This document shows, piece after piece, positions 24,051-32,781 of a stretch of 38,455 nt of DNA. Where the stretch lies: positions 1-38,455 of the forward strand of contig JAGTRY010000027.1 in NCBI GenBank assembly GCA_018262235.1. The letters run 5' to 3'. Source of the DNA: Pseudomonadota bacterium. GTDB lineage: Bacteria > Pseudomonadota > Gammaproteobacteria > Burkholderiales > Rhodocyclaceae. A program made the position numbers and the translations under genes. Position 1 is the stretch's first letter. Each line of letters starts with the position of its first letter. Below the pieces are notes generated by a model, which was not told the origin of the DNA, ran no database searches, and saw only the letters and a program-made list of their open reading frames with translations.

Positions 24051-25277
24051 ATGCTCATGAACGACAAGGACAACTCCGCCTGGCTATGGCTGGCGCTGAC
24101 AGCCGCGGCGATGCTGGCGATCACCATGGGTGCCCGTCAATCACTGGGCCTGTTTCTTTCGCCCCTGAACACTGCAACCGGGCTGGGCGTGGCGAGTATC
24201 AGTCTGGCAATGGCGATCGGGCAGTTTGTGTGGGGCGCCGTACAACCAGTCGCCGGTGCGGTGGCGGATCGCTACGGACCGGGGAGGGTGTTGGTGGCTG
24301 GTTTGTTGGTCTTGTCCGCTGGGTTTGCACTGACCCCCTTCATGCATTCCACTTTTGGTTTGAGCATGACACTGGGTTTACTGATGGCGGCAGGCTCCGG
24401 TGCCGGGAGCTTTTCTGTGCTGATTGGTGCGGTGGCGCAGCGTTTACCGGCACAGCATCGTGGTATGGCCTCGGGCATCATCAATGCCGGTGGCAGTTTC
24501 GGTCAGTTTGTGTTTGCGCCGCTTGTGCAGGGAATGATTCTGCTGATCGGCTGGATGGGCGCGTTATGGGGCCTGGCGCTGATCGTACTGGGCGCCATGC
24601 CGTTGGTGCGTGTCCTGAAACGGCCTGTCAGTGAAAGCTCCACTGAGTTTCATGAAGACAAGCCTGCGGGGGAACCGCTCTCTGCCGTATTGCGTGGCGC
24701 CCTCAAGGATCGCAGTTACCTGCTGTTGCATGCGGGGTTCTTTACATGCGGTTTTCATATTGCTTTCCTGGTGACGCACTTGCCCGGAGAAGTCAGTCTG
24801 TGCGGTTTGCCGGCTGGGGTGGCGAGCTGGTCACTGGCTATCATCGGGTTGTCCAACATCTTCGGCAGTCTGGTCGCCGGCTGGGCAGTACAGCGTTATC
24901 GCAGCAAGATGGTGCTGTTCTGGATGTACGGGTCTCGCGCGGCATTGATCCTGATTTACCTGGCTGCTCCGAAGACGGCGCTAACCTTCTACCTGTTTGC
25001 CATCGGACTGGGGTTTACGTGGCTGGCAACCGTGCCGCCGACGGCAGGGGTCGTCAGCAAGCTTTTTGGCAACCGCTATCTGGGGACTTTGTTTGGCCTC
25101 ACGCTGTTGTCCCATCAAACCGGCGGTTTTCTGGGCGCCTGGCTCGGCGGGCTGGCGTTGGCGTACTGGGGCAGTTTTACGCCGATGTGGTGGGCGGATA
25201 TTCTCTTGGCCGCGCTGGCTGCCGTGTTGAATTTGCCAATCCGCGAGGCAAAGGTGCTGCGGCATGCGGTACCGTGA
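24051..25277 (+). CDS. MFS transporter
   Basis: A 408-residue inner-membrane protein with about 12 hydrophobic segments in two six-helix halves. The loop 2-3 motif of the superfamily is seen as GAVADRYGPGRVLVAG (about residues 70-85), with a counterpart GWAVQRYRSKMVLF in the second half. AITMGARQSLGLFLSPL near the N-terminus resembles the monocarboxylate/oxalate-type and YbfB-like MFS families. The substrate cannot be deduced. Start is ATG 24051 or 24057; a GAAAG stretch upstream fits the second slightly better. No terminator or partner gene identifies its role. Confidence 0.85.
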   Translation: MLMNDKDNSAWLWLALTAAAMLAITMGARQSLGLFLSPLNTATGLGVASISLAMAIGQFVWGAVQPVAGAVADRYGPGRVLVAGLLVLSAGFALTPFMHSTFGLSMTLGLLMAAGSGAGSFSVLIGAVAQRLPAQHRGMASGIINAGGSFGQFVFAPLVQGMILLIGWMGALWGLALIVLGAMPLVRVLKRPVSESSTEFHEDKPAGEPLSAVLRGALKDRSYLLLHAGFFTCGFHIAFLVTHLPGEVSLCGLPAGVASWSLAIIGLSNIFGSLVAGWAVQRYRSKMVLFWMYGSRAALILIYLAAPKTALTFYLFAIGLGFTWLATVPPTAGVVSKLFGNRYLGTLFGLTLLSHQTGGFLGAWLGGLALAYWGSFTPMWWADILLAALAAVLNLPIREAKVLRHAVP

Positions 25278-25379
25278 CACAGCCTGCTTGAGTTTCTGGA
25301 AAAACCGCAATTCCCATCATGTGGAGTGGTGCGTGGCGTCTTAAGCTGTCTTCGGTAATAGATATTCTAGGAGACAAGC

Positions 25380-26972
25380 ATGGTTAAACAGCGCAATTTT
25401 GAGGCATGGGTGGTTTGGGCCGCCATGCTTGGCCTGACAGGCTGTGCCTCGCTGGGGTCGGATAGCCGTCCGACGATAAATGGTGTGGTTGCAGTGGGAG
25501 GACCACTGGCTGCTGCGACGGTGACAGCGGTGGATGCGCGGGGCAGGCAGATTACGGTTCTGGCTGACTCACAAGGCATCTATTCGATCAATGCCGAGGG
25601 GCTGACTACGCCAGTGCTGCTTTCGGCTATCGAAGCTGGTGCCAATACCAATTGTCGTTACAACGCTACCTTGCGGGCACGTTGTTTGTCCTCTGTGCTG
25701 ACCCGCATGCATGCGGGCAGGAATGTGGCGAACATCACCCCGCTGACGGACCGGATCGTCTCCGACGTGGCAGTGAGCCTGAAATACATCGGACCGCAGC
25801 AACTGGTCGATAGTGGCAAGACCACAGGAATCACTGAAGAGGCCGTGAACGTGGCAAAGCGCACTTCGCTGGCGGGGTTCAGCGCCGCCTTGCAGGCGGC
25901 AGGGGTGACCGATATCACGCACTTCGATCCGGTGAGCACGCCGATGCAGGCCAACCATCAAGGGGTGGATGCTGTACTGGATGTGGTCAATCACAACCGC
26001 AATTACGATAATCCGAGCAGCGAGTCGGCCTACACCGTGCTGACCGATATCAGTTTCCGGCCGATCATTGGTCTGACCGGTTCCGGGCCGTATGAACCGC
26101 TGGATTTCAATCGTGCGAAGCAGGAGCTTGCCGCGATCAAGGCAGCCAAGGTTCGCGTACTGGTGGTCGGTGACTCGACGGCGGCGACCTACGAGTTGGG
26201 GCGCTTGCCACGTATGGGCTGGGGGCAGGTTTTCGAGCAACAGTTCCGTGTGGAGGAGGGCGTGAAAGTGCTTAATGGCGCGCGCGCTGGTCGCAGCTCG
26301 AAGGATTTCTACATGGGAGGCTGGTACCAGCAAATGGCGCGTTTCCTTCGCCCCGGCGATCTGGTACTGATCAATCATGGCCACAACGACCAGAACTGCG
26401 ATGCCACCAAGCCACAACGCGGTCCGGCAGATGTGGCTGGCCTGTGTTCCTATCCGAATGATGTGAATGGAAAGTTGCAATATCCTGTTGGCAAACCGGA
26501 GATGAGTTTCCAGAAATCGCTGGAACGTTACATTGAACTGGCCCGCGCAGCGGGTGCCACCCCTGTGCTGCTGACCCCGACTACGCGGGTATGGAACAAG
26601 GATCGCAAACCCGGTTTTCCGGTCGTGTCACAACATATGACCCGGCAGAATGTGACTCAGGGCTTTGCCTTCATTGGTGATTACAGCCGTACGGTGAAAG
26701 ATACGGCCAGTGCCAATGCGGTGCCCTTGATTGATCTGGAGGCCAAAACCATCGCTTTTGCCAATGCGCATCAAGAGGACTGGAAGGACTATTGGCTGGC
26801 CATCTCGGATTTCAAGACCTATCCGTATTACGCCACGCAAAGCGCGGGGACTTTCATCAGCCCGGATACCACCCATTTCCAGCAAAAGGGTGCGGAAGCC
26901 GTGGCGGCCCTGGTTGCACAAGGTATCAAGGAAACCCCTGCGCTCAAGCATTATGCAATGCTGCTGAGATAA
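25380..26972 (+). CDS. Lipoprotein rhamnogalacturonan acetylesterase-like, CE12 type
   Basis: SGNH hydrolase likely to remove acetyl groups from pectin or rhamnogalacturonan outside the cell. The 530-residue product starts with a lipoprotein signal (lipobox LTGC at about 19-22; Ala at +2 suggests the outer membrane). A beta-sandwich region (about 30-90), TINGVVAVGGPLAAATVTAV, resembles carboxypeptidase-regulatory-like folds. After a 130-residue spacer the esterase domain begins with VVGDSTAATYE (nucleophile Ser266), then NHGHNDQ (block III Asn) and DTTHFQQKGAE with Asp496/His499. An AGGAG seven bases before the ATG sets the start. With the CE8 gene downstream it forms a pectin side-chain removal pair. 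Confidence 0.85.
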   Translation: MVKQRNFEAWVVWAAMLGLTGCASLGSDSRPTINGVVAVGGPLAAATVTAVDARGRQITVLADSQGIYSINAEGLTTPVLLSAIEAGANTNCRYNATLRARCLSSVLTRMHAGRNVANITPLTDRIVSDVAVSLKYIGPQQLVDSGKTTGITEEAVNVAKRTSLAGFSAALQAAGVTDITHFDPVSTPMQANHQGVDAVLDVVNHNRNYDNPSSESAYTVLTDISFRPIIGLTGSGPYEPLDFNRAKQELAAIKAAKVRVLVVGDSTAATYELGRLPRMGWGQVFEQQFRVEEGVKVLNGARAGRSSKDFYMGGWYQQMARFLRPGDLVLINHGHNDQNCDATKPQRGPADVAGLCSYPNDVNGKLQYPVGKPEMSFQKSLERYIELARAAGATPVLLTPTTRVWNKDRKPGFPVVSQHMTRQNVTQGFAFIGDYSRTVKDTASANAVPLIDLEAKTIAFANAHQEDWKDYWLAISDFKTYPYYATQSAGTFISPDTTHFQQKGAEAVAALVAQGIKETPALKHYAMLLR

Positions 26973-27444
26973 CGCGTTGATTGGCATTTCTTGTCTTTCC
27001 GGCCCGGCTGGCAGCAGTTGGGCTTTTCATTTGTTACCTCTGTAGACCGGCTCCACAACCTCTGTGGGTAACACGGATGCCCCTTCGTATCGATCATTCA
27101 AGGTCAAGGGGCGTCAGGTAATGCCACTGTGTCGATGGATGTTCCACCTTCCCTTGTTTCTGATGTTCTAGAGCTAACCGGAGTTGGTCCGGAAGAGTTT
27201 TCTATTGCTTGGTAATAACAACGCGTTGTCATGTGGTTCATTTTGCAACAGCTGTTTATGAGTGGATTTGTTTTTATGATGTTTCCGGTATCATTGCTCT
27301 TGTGTTTTCGATACCATGATCAATTGAAGTTTCTGTTTGTCAGGCAAGGGCCCGCGTTGTGGTGAAAAACAGAGTGGCGCGTCTCGATGCTTGGTGGTCA
27401 GGCGTTTCTGCGGAATGCCTGTGGATATAACGAGAGGAGATGTA
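26973..27444. other. 472-bp AT-rich gap between the two pectin esterase genes
   Basis: A candidate terminator for the upstream gene is at 27002-27028. Further on are a perfect palindrome AACAGCTGTT (27247-27256) and an inverted repeat GGTATC/GATACC (27287-27292 with 27310-27315, 17-base spacer), either of which could be a regulator site. The region is visibly richer in A and T than its surroundings. No convincing -35/-10 pair and no coding frame was found. The in-frame extension upstream of the CE8 gene lacks signal-peptide features. Confidence 0.45.
27002..27028 (+). terminator. Candidate terminator after the CE12 gene
   Basis: GCCCGGCTG (27002-27010) pairs with CAGTTGGGC (27015-27023), the GG/TT positions forming G-U wobbles, around a GCAG loop. 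TTTTC follows. It lies about 30 bp after the stop codon. The T-run is short, so efficiency is uncertain. Confidence 0.5.
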
Positions 27445-29994
27445 ATGAAAGATATCTGGAAATACGGCAGTCTTGCCGTAACAACGCTGCTCGGCGCGCT
27501 GGCTTTGTCCGGCTGCGGCGGCGGTAGCAGCTCAAGCGATACGACCGCGACAACGACGACCGTCGTAGCGGCCACGCCGATGACCTGCCCGGCCACCAGC
27601 TCCACCCTTTACTTCTGTGATGATTTCCAGAGTGGCAACTCTGATAACTGGGATTTGACGAAAAATGGCACTGACGCCGCGTTTGCAGTGGTTGATGCCA
27701 CCGACGTGAACGGTGCTACGACCAAGGCCCTGCAGTATACCGCTGGTACCCTCCTTGTAAGCAGCAAATATGCCGATGGCGTGGTCGCCCTGCTCAAGGA
27801 TGCAGTCTGGACTTCCAAAGTAGGCAGCAAGAGTGACTACTATGTTGAAATGCGTATCCAACCGCAAACAAATTCCACTACCGGTAACAAGCAGCTGTTC
27901 ATGATTGGGCGCTATCAGGATACTTCCAACTGGAATCTGGGCGGTCTGAATGTACAGAACAGCACTGGCAGTACTCAGGTAGAAGCAGGCTATACCAAAG
28001 CAGGGAGTTTGAACCGCGCTTTCCAGTCCAAGAAACCAATCAGCAACGGAACCTGGTACACCGTACGTCTTGAAATGATCGGTACGGCGCTGACGATGTA
28101 TCTTGATGGGGACAAGATAGGTACCTATACAGATACGACGACAGGCTTTACTACCGGCAAGATTGGCTTGTTTACCTACAACAAGTCTTTCCTGATCGAT
28201 GATGTGAAAGTGGGTGATCCGAGCGTCAAGCCGACTCAGCTTTCGCTGAGCACTTCCAGCACCAGCTACGTAGCCGAAGCGGGCGATACGCCGCTGGCCG
28301 TCACCGTGACGGCACTGAAAACCGACAGTACGGCAGACACCTTCACTGTCACTTCCGACAATTCGAGCGCGGTATCTGTTGCCACGAGTGGCAGCACTGT
28401 CACGCTGACTCCTGTTGCTGCGGGCACGGCGACGATCAAGTTCGTCAGTGGCTCCGATCCGACCGTCGTCAAGAAGATTACGGCCACGATCTCACCGAAG
28501 TATATCGACTCCACCACGACCTACAGCTTGACTGGCAAAGTGTCACCGGCGGTGGGCGATACCACGGTCTATCCTGATGACAAGCTGCAGTTGACCTTTG
28601 ATTCGGCTCCGACGCTGGGGACTTCCGGCACAATCCGCATCTTCAACAAGGCCGATGATTCGCTGGTCGACAAGATTCAGCTGAGTGGTGAAACCGATAC
28701 GATCGGTACAGGAAGCATTGTTCGTGGTGTCTCTACCACGCCGATCCAGATCAATGGCAACACAGTGACGATCACTCCGCACAGTGGCAAGCTCACTTAC
28801 GGAACGACTTACTACGTTGGCATTTCGAGCACGGTCTTCCCGGGAGCTACCTTGGCGGGGACAAGTTTTAACGGTATTGGCAAGGCTGCTGGCTGGAGTT
28901 TCACGACCAAGTCTGCTGGCCCGGCTGCTGGTCTGTCATCCGTGACGGTTGCGGCAACAGGCACGACGGCTGATTTCCATACGGTTCAGAGTGCGCTCAA
29001 TTACTACATGACCAACACCAGTGTCACTAATCCGGTCATTAACGTAGCAAGCGGTACGTACAATGAACTGCTATATCTCTACAACCGTGCCAATGTCACG
29101 ATTAAAGGTGACAGCCGTACCGGTGTGGTGATCACCTACAACAACTATGAAACTCTAAATAGTGGTGGTGGTGCAGGTGCTGCCGCTGCGACCTCGGGTG
29201 GTGGCCGTGGTGTATTCCTGGCGCAAGATAGTGATCTGCTGACACTGGATACGCTGACGCTGAAGAATAGCCATATCCGTAGTTCGTTGTATTCGAACCA
29301 AGCCGAAACCATCATGTTCAAGTCGAGTACCAACGCGCATCGACTGATCGCGAAGAATGCTGACTTTTACAGTGAGCAGGACACGATATACGTGACCGGT
29401 TACTCCTGGTTCTACAACACCCGCATTTCGGGCAACGTTGACTTCATCTGGGGCCAAAACAACATCGCGCTATTCGAAAACAGTGTGATCGAAATGATCG
29501 GTGACTCGCAATACCCGTCTACTTTGTCAGCTTATGCCAATGGCACGGGTGGTTATTATCTGCAAGCACGTGTCAATGCCGGTTACAAAGGTTTCGTGTT
29601 CCTGAACAGTACTTTGACCAATGCGGATGGCCCTGCTTCTGTGAAGGTTGCTGTTGGCGCCAATGCTGCTTCCTATCTGGCACGTGCTGCTTCCGGTTCC
29701 TGGGAAGACAACATTGCCTACATCAACTGCCGGATGGATACCCACATTCCAGCAGTGGGCTGGGCTGCCACGGCTGATGCTGGTATTGCCGGGAATGCTG
29801 TACCCAACCCGAAGGTTGCTACAGCGACCAAGGGCTGGCGTGAATACAACAGCATGACCTTGGGAGGCGTAGCATTGGATGTTTCAGGACGGTCGACGAA
29901 CAGCAAGCAACTCACAGCAGACGAAGTTACTTCGGCTGGTCTGGGTGATCGCGCCAGCGTGTTCTCGACGATCAGCTGGACTCCGGCTCCTTAA
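27445..29994 (+). CDS. Multidomain lipoprotein pectinesterase, CE8 type
   Basis: Demethylates pectin at the cell surface. ATG 27445 has AGGAGA just upstream and gives a lipoprotein signal with lipobox LSGC (about 22-25) followed by a Ser/Thr-rich linker. The mature 825 residues contain a concanavalin-like module (about 50-255, YFCDDFQSGNSDNW to FLIDDVKVGD), a Big2-like module (about 260-350), an SbsA-type Ig-like module (about 355-490), and a right-handed beta-helix pectinesterase domain (about 500-849). Catalytic residues visible are Asp646 in EQDTIY, Asp666 in VDFIWG and Arg709 in LQARVNAG. The gene is Thr/Ser-rich and less GC-rich than its neighbours. It ends at a very strong terminator. 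Confidence 0.88.
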   Translation: MKDIWKYGSLAVTTLLGALALSGCGGGSSSSDTTATTTTVVAATPMTCPATSSTLYFCDDFQSGNSDNWDLTKNGTDAAFAVVDATDVNGATTKALQYTAGTLLVSSKYADGVVALLKDAVWTSKVGSKSDYYVEMRIQPQTNSTTGNKQLFMIGRYQDTSNWNLGGLNVQNSTGSTQVEAGYTKAGSLNRAFQSKKPISNGTWYTVRLEMIGTALTMYLDGDKIGTYTDTTTGFTTGKIGLFTYNKSFLIDDVKVGDPSVKPTQLSLSTSSTSYVAEAGDTPLAVTVTALKTDSTADTFTVTSDNSSAVSVATSGSTVTLTPVAAGTATIKFVSGSDPTVVKKITATISPKYIDSTTTYSLTGKVSPAVGDTTVYPDDKLQLTFDSAPTLGTSGTIRIFNKADDSLVDKIQLSGETDTIGTGSIVRGVSTTPIQINGNTVTITPHSGKLTYGTTYYVGISSTVFPGATLAGTSFNGIGKAAGWSFTTKSAGPAAGLSSVTVAATGTTADFHTVQSALNYYMTNTSVTNPVINVASGTYNELLYLYNRANVTIKGDSRTGVVITYNNYETLNSGGGAGAAAATSGGGRGVFLAQDSDLLTLDTLTLKNSHIRSSLYSNQAETIMFKSSTNAHRLIAKNADFYSEQDTIYVTGYSWFYNTRISGNVDFIWGQNNIALFENSVIEMIGDSQYPSTLSAYANGTGGYYLQARVNAGYKGFVFLNSTLTNADGPASVKVAVGANAASYLARAASGSWEDNIAYINCRMDTHIPAVGWAATADAGIAGNAVPNPKVATATKGWREYNSMTLGGVALDVSGRSTNSKQLTADEVTSAGLGDRASVFSTISWTPAP

Positions 29995-30013
29995 GCGTTC
30001 AGTACGTTTCTGC

Positions 30014-30051
30014 AACACAAAAAGGATGGCTTCGGCCATCCTTTTTGTGTT
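30014..30051 (+). terminator. Strong terminator after the pectinesterase gene
   Basis: A perfect 17-bp stem (AACACAAAAAGGATGGC with its complement) closed by a TTCG tetraloop, 30014-30030 with 30035-30051. The A run and T run on either side make it likely to work in both directions. Confidence 0.93.
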
Positions 30052-30138
30052 TTGGGAGACCGGTCGTAGTATGTTGACTTGATCCGGCGAGCGGCAGTCG
30101 GATCGCGTTCGACAACACGCCGCAGGAACCCCGACAAA

Positions 30139-30366
30139 ATGAACCAAGCAGTAATTTTCGGCTTGACCGAGCCTGAGTTCGGCGAGTTGTGCCTCAAGTT
30201 TTTCCTCTCCGGCCTGATAGGCTACATGGTCTTCATCATCTGGAATCTGGCGCGTGAATCGAAAGCGGGCAAATACGGCATGATGTGGCTGTTTCTTGGC
30301 CTCGGGCTGGGCATGTTCGGGTTTGTTTCGAAAGAGCTGATCATCAAGATCCTTGCTTCACATTGA
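30139..30366 (+). CDS. DUF2788 family small membrane protein
   Basis: A 75-residue protein with two hydrophobic helices, LKFFLSGLIGYMVFIIWNLA and MMWLFLGLGLGMFGFVSKEL, joined by a short basic loop (RESKAGKYG). Sequence and length match the uncharacterised DUF2788 family found in beta- and gammaproteobacteria. The start at 30139 is preceded by AGGA about 12 bases upstream. It stands alone between two terminators. No function is known; it probably sits in the inner membrane. Confidence 0.8.
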   Translation: MNQAVIFGLTEPEFGELCLKFFLSGLIGYMVFIIWNLARESKAGKYGMMWLFLGLGLGMFGFVSKELIIKILASH

Positions 30367-30387
30367 CGTGCATTTCGGTCAAACGAG

Positions 30388-30412
30388 GGGCTCCGGCTAT
30401 AATCCGGAGCCC
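30388..30412 (+). terminator. Terminator after the DUF2788 gene with an internal TATAAT
   Basis: GGGCTCCGG (30388-30396) pairs perfectly with CCGGAGCCC (30404-30412), followed by TTCTCTTTT. The seven-base loop CTATAAT contains a perfect -10 hexamer TATAAT at 30398-30403, placed about 33 bp before the ppnP start codon. No strong -35 is present at 16-18 bp upstream. Confidence 0.75.
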
Positions 30413-30435
30413 TTCTCTTTTCTGGAATTCCTGCG

Positions 30436-30756
30436 ATGAGTCAAGCTCAGTTCGACGCCGTTTCGGTCGTCACCAAAGCCAATGTGTATTTCGACGGCAA
30501 GTGCGTCAGCCACAGCATTGTGCTGGCCGATGGCACCAAAAAATCGGTCGGTGTGATCCTGCCGGCCAAACTGACCTTCAATACCGGCGCTCCCGAAATC
30601 ATGGAGACGGTTGCTGGCGCCTGCCGTGTGCTGCTCAAGGGTGAAACCGAGTGGAAGCATTATGGTGAAGGTCAGCGCTTCAATGTGCCCGGCAATTCCA
30701 GTTTCGAGATCGAAGTTACCGGCGAGCCTTATCACTACATTTGTCATTTTGCTTAA
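30436..30756 (+). CDS. ppnP: Pyrimidine/purine nucleoside phosphorylase PpnP
   Basis: Small cupin-fold enzyme (formerly UPF0345/DUF1255, YaiE) that phosphorolyses several ribonucleosides to base and ribose 1-phosphate. The 106-residue product has the family segments ANVYFDGKCVSHSI, ADGTKKSVGVILP, ETVAGACRVLL and the C-terminal FNVPGNSSFEIEV-x-G-x-PYHYICHF. Length is normal. It appears to be its own transcription unit: a terminator with a nested -10 lies upstream and a repeat-filled gap lies downstream. Confidence 0.93.
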   Translation: MSQAQFDAVSVVTKANVYFDGKCVSHSIVLADGTKKSVGVILPAKLTFNTGAPEIMETVAGACRVLLKGETEWKHYGEGQRFNVPGNSSFEIEVTGEPYHYICHFA

Positions 30757-30761
30757 AACCA

Positions 30762-30850
30762 GGACTGAGTAACGGGGACTGAGTGAAAGTAAGCGCTGGC
30801 GCAGCCTGTGGAAGTGTTTACTCAGCACTCAGTTCTCAGCACTCAGTTCT
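30762..30850. repeat. Dispersed intergenic repeat, copy A (upstream of yajQ)
   Basis: Begins with two ACTGAGT units (30764-30770 and 30778-30784) and ends with their inverted counterpart ACTCAGT, so the ends can pair. The right end is a perfect 14-bp tandem duplication, TCAGCACTCAGTTC, at 30822-30835 and 30836-30849. The core at 30781-30835 aligns to 37949-38003 upstream of mnmA at about 41 of 55 positions, showing a shared repeat family. Confidence 0.7.
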
Positions 30851-30871
30851 GTTGATCGGAGATCAACAAAA

Positions 30872-31366
30872 ATGCCTTCATTTGATTTCACTTCCGAAGC
30901 CGACATGGTTGCCCTGAAGAACGCGATCGACGTGGCTTCGCGCCAGGTCGACAACCGTTACGATTTCAAGGGGACCAGTGCCAAGATCGAGCTGAACGAG
31001 AAGGATAAGCAGATCACCCTGTTCGGTGATTCAGACTTCCAGCTTGACCAGATCAAGGACATCCTGTTCCCCGCCATGGAGAAGAAGGAGGCCGAGAGCT
31101 CCAAGCGCCTGGATGCCCAGAAGATCGAGACAATTTCCGGCAACAAGGTCAAGCAGCTGTTCAAGATCAAGAGCGGTATCGAGAGCGAGCTGGCCAAAAA
31201 GGTCGTCAAACAGATCAAGGATTCCAAGCTCAAGGTGCAGGCTGCGATCCAGGGCGATGCGGTACGGGTTACCGGCGCCAAGCGCGATGACCTGCAGGAA
31301 ACCATTGCACTGATCCGCAAGAGCATCACCGATTTTCCGATCAAGGCCGAAAACTTCCGGGATTGA
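30872..31366 (+). CDS. yajQ: YajQ-family nucleotide-binding protein
   Basis: The 164-residue protein has two ferredoxin-like halves. The N-terminal PSFDFTSEADMVALKNAID and DNRYDFKGTSAKIEL segments and the C-terminal GDAVRVTGAKRDDLQETIALIR are characteristic. Members bind nucleotides, and a Xanthomonas homologue was reported as a cyclic di-GMP effector; whether this one does is unknown, though a diguanylate cyclase is encoded at 0.9-3.2 kb. A GGAG about 10 bases upstream supports the start. The gene is preceded by a dispersed repeat. Confidence 0.93.
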   Translation: MPSFDFTSEADMVALKNAIDVASRQVDNRYDFKGTSAKIELNEKDKQITLFGDSDFQLDQIKDILFPAMEKKEAESSKRLDAQKIETISGNKVKQLFKIKSGIESELAKKVVKQIKDSKLKVQAAIQGDAVRVTGAKRDDLQETIALIRKSITDFPIKAENFRD

Positions 31367-31451
31367 ACGGCATCATGGAGAGCCGCTTCACGCCTTGTTC
31401 TGCGGGGCCTTGCCGCGCAGATCTACGTGAGCTGCGGTTCTCCGTTCAGTC

Positions 31452-32690
31452 ATGATCCTTAACCTCGTCTGGCTGTTCTTCTTCTTTGCGGCGTTTCTGG
31501 CCTGCCTCGTGCAATGGCTGGCCTTTGGCGATGCGGCCATCTTCAGCCGTGTGCTGCAGGAATCCTTCGGCATGTCGAAGACGGCCTTCGAGATCGCGCT
31601 GGGTTTGACCGGTGTGCTCACGTTCTGGCTCGGCATGATGAAGGTCGGCGAGAAAGCTGGTGCGGTAGCAATGCTCGCGCGTCTGGTTGATCCGCTGCTC
31701 CGGCGCCTGTTTCCGGGCATCCCGGCAGGGCATCCGGCGGCCGGGGCGATGGTCATGAATATCGGCGCCAACCTGCTCGGGCTGGACAACGCCGCCACGC
31801 CGATGGGCCTGAAGGCCATGCAGGCGATGCAGGAACTGAACACCGACAAGGACACGGCATCCGACGCGCAGATCCTGTTCCTGGTGCTCAACGCCAGCGG
31901 ACTTACGCTGATACCCGTCAGCATCATGACCTACCGGGCGCAGCTCGGCGCGGCTAATCCGGCGGATGTGTTCCTGCCGATTTTGCTGGCGACCTTTTTT
32001 TCGACACTGGCGGGTTTGCTGGTAGTGAGTTTTGTACAGAAGATCCCGCTGCGTCACCCGGTGGTGCTGGCCTGGCTATTCGGGCTGTGCGCGGCAGTGT
32101 CCGGCACACTCTGGTACTTCGCACGCCTCACTGCTGCCGAGATGTCGGCGGCGAGTGCCTTTGTCAGTGGCTTCGTGCTCTTCGGCATCATCATCGCTTT
32201 CCTAGCGCTGGCCGTGTGGCGACGTGTGCCGGCTTTCGAGGCTTTTATCGAAGGCGCGAAGGAGGGCTTCAATACCGCGATCATGGTGCTGCCCTATCTG
32301 GTCGCGATCCTCGTCGGCATTGCCGTGTTTCGCGCCAGCGGTGGGATGGATTTGCTGATGCGTGGCGTAGCGGCTGCGCTAGGCTGGTTCGGCGTGCCGG
32401 CCGATGTGGTGCCGGCCTTGCCGACTGCGTTCATGAAGCCCCTCTCAGGCAGTGGCGCACGCGGGATGATGATCGACGCGATGAAAACTTATGGCGCAGA
32501 CAGCTTCGTCGGGCGCCTGGCCTGCATGTTTCAGGGGGCGGCCGATACGACCTTCTACATCGTTGCGGTGTATTTTGGTGCGGTGGGTGTGCGCAAGACC
32601 CGCCACACGATTCCCTGCTGCTTGATTGCAGATGCCGTGGGGGCGGTTGCTGCGATCGTGCTGGCCTATCTTTTCTTCCCGCCTGTGTGA
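31452..32690 (+). CDS. Fused SpmA/SpmB-type nucleoside-recognition membrane protein
   Basis: A 412-residue polytopic inner-membrane protein. The N-terminal half (about 1-190) matches the spore maturation protein A pattern, including MNIGANLLGLDNAATPMGLKAMQ, and the C-terminal half (about 225-412) the SpmB pattern, with EGAKEGFNTAIMVLPYLVAI, MKPLSGSGARGMM and FQGAADTTFYI. In Bacillus these are two proteins; here they are one chain, as in many proteobacteria that do not sporulate. Both halves belong to the Gate (nucleoside recognition) domain family, so a transport-type function is likely. Its substrate is unknown. It follows yajQ by 85 bp. Confidence 0.88.
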   Translation: MILNLVWLFFFFAAFLACLVQWLAFGDAAIFSRVLQESFGMSKTAFEIALGLTGVLTFWLGMMKVGEKAGAVAMLARLVDPLLRRLFPGIPAGHPAAGAMVMNIGANLLGLDNAATPMGLKAMQAMQELNTDKDTASDAQILFLVLNASGLTLIPVSIMTYRAQLGAANPADVFLPILLATFFSTLAGLLVVSFVQKIPLRHPVVLAWLFGLCAAVSGTLWYFARLTAAEMSAASAFVSGFVLFGIIIAFLALAVWRRVPAFEAFIEGAKEGFNTAIMVLPYLVAILVGIAVFRASGGMDLLMRGVAAALGWFGVPADVVPALPTAFMKPLSGSGARGMMIDAMKTYGADSFVGRLACMFQGAADTTFYIVAVYFGAVGVRKTRHTIPCCLIADAVGAVAAIVLAYLFFPPV

Positions 32691-32781
32691 GCAGCGGCTA
32701 AATATTGTTACGCAAGGCGAGATGCTTCAATGGTGGACTAAGCTGGATAACTAACCGCGCAAGAAGCGAAGGAATTTCATC

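Noticed and set aside
30822-30849. CRISPR-like direct repeats
   Set aside because: Only two abutting 14-bp units without spacers; this is a simple tandem duplication inside a dispersed repeat.
31452-32690. Evidence for sporulation from the SpmA/SpmB-like protein
   Set aside because: Fused SpmAB-type proteins occur in many non-sporulating proteobacteria; nothing else in the window relates to spores.
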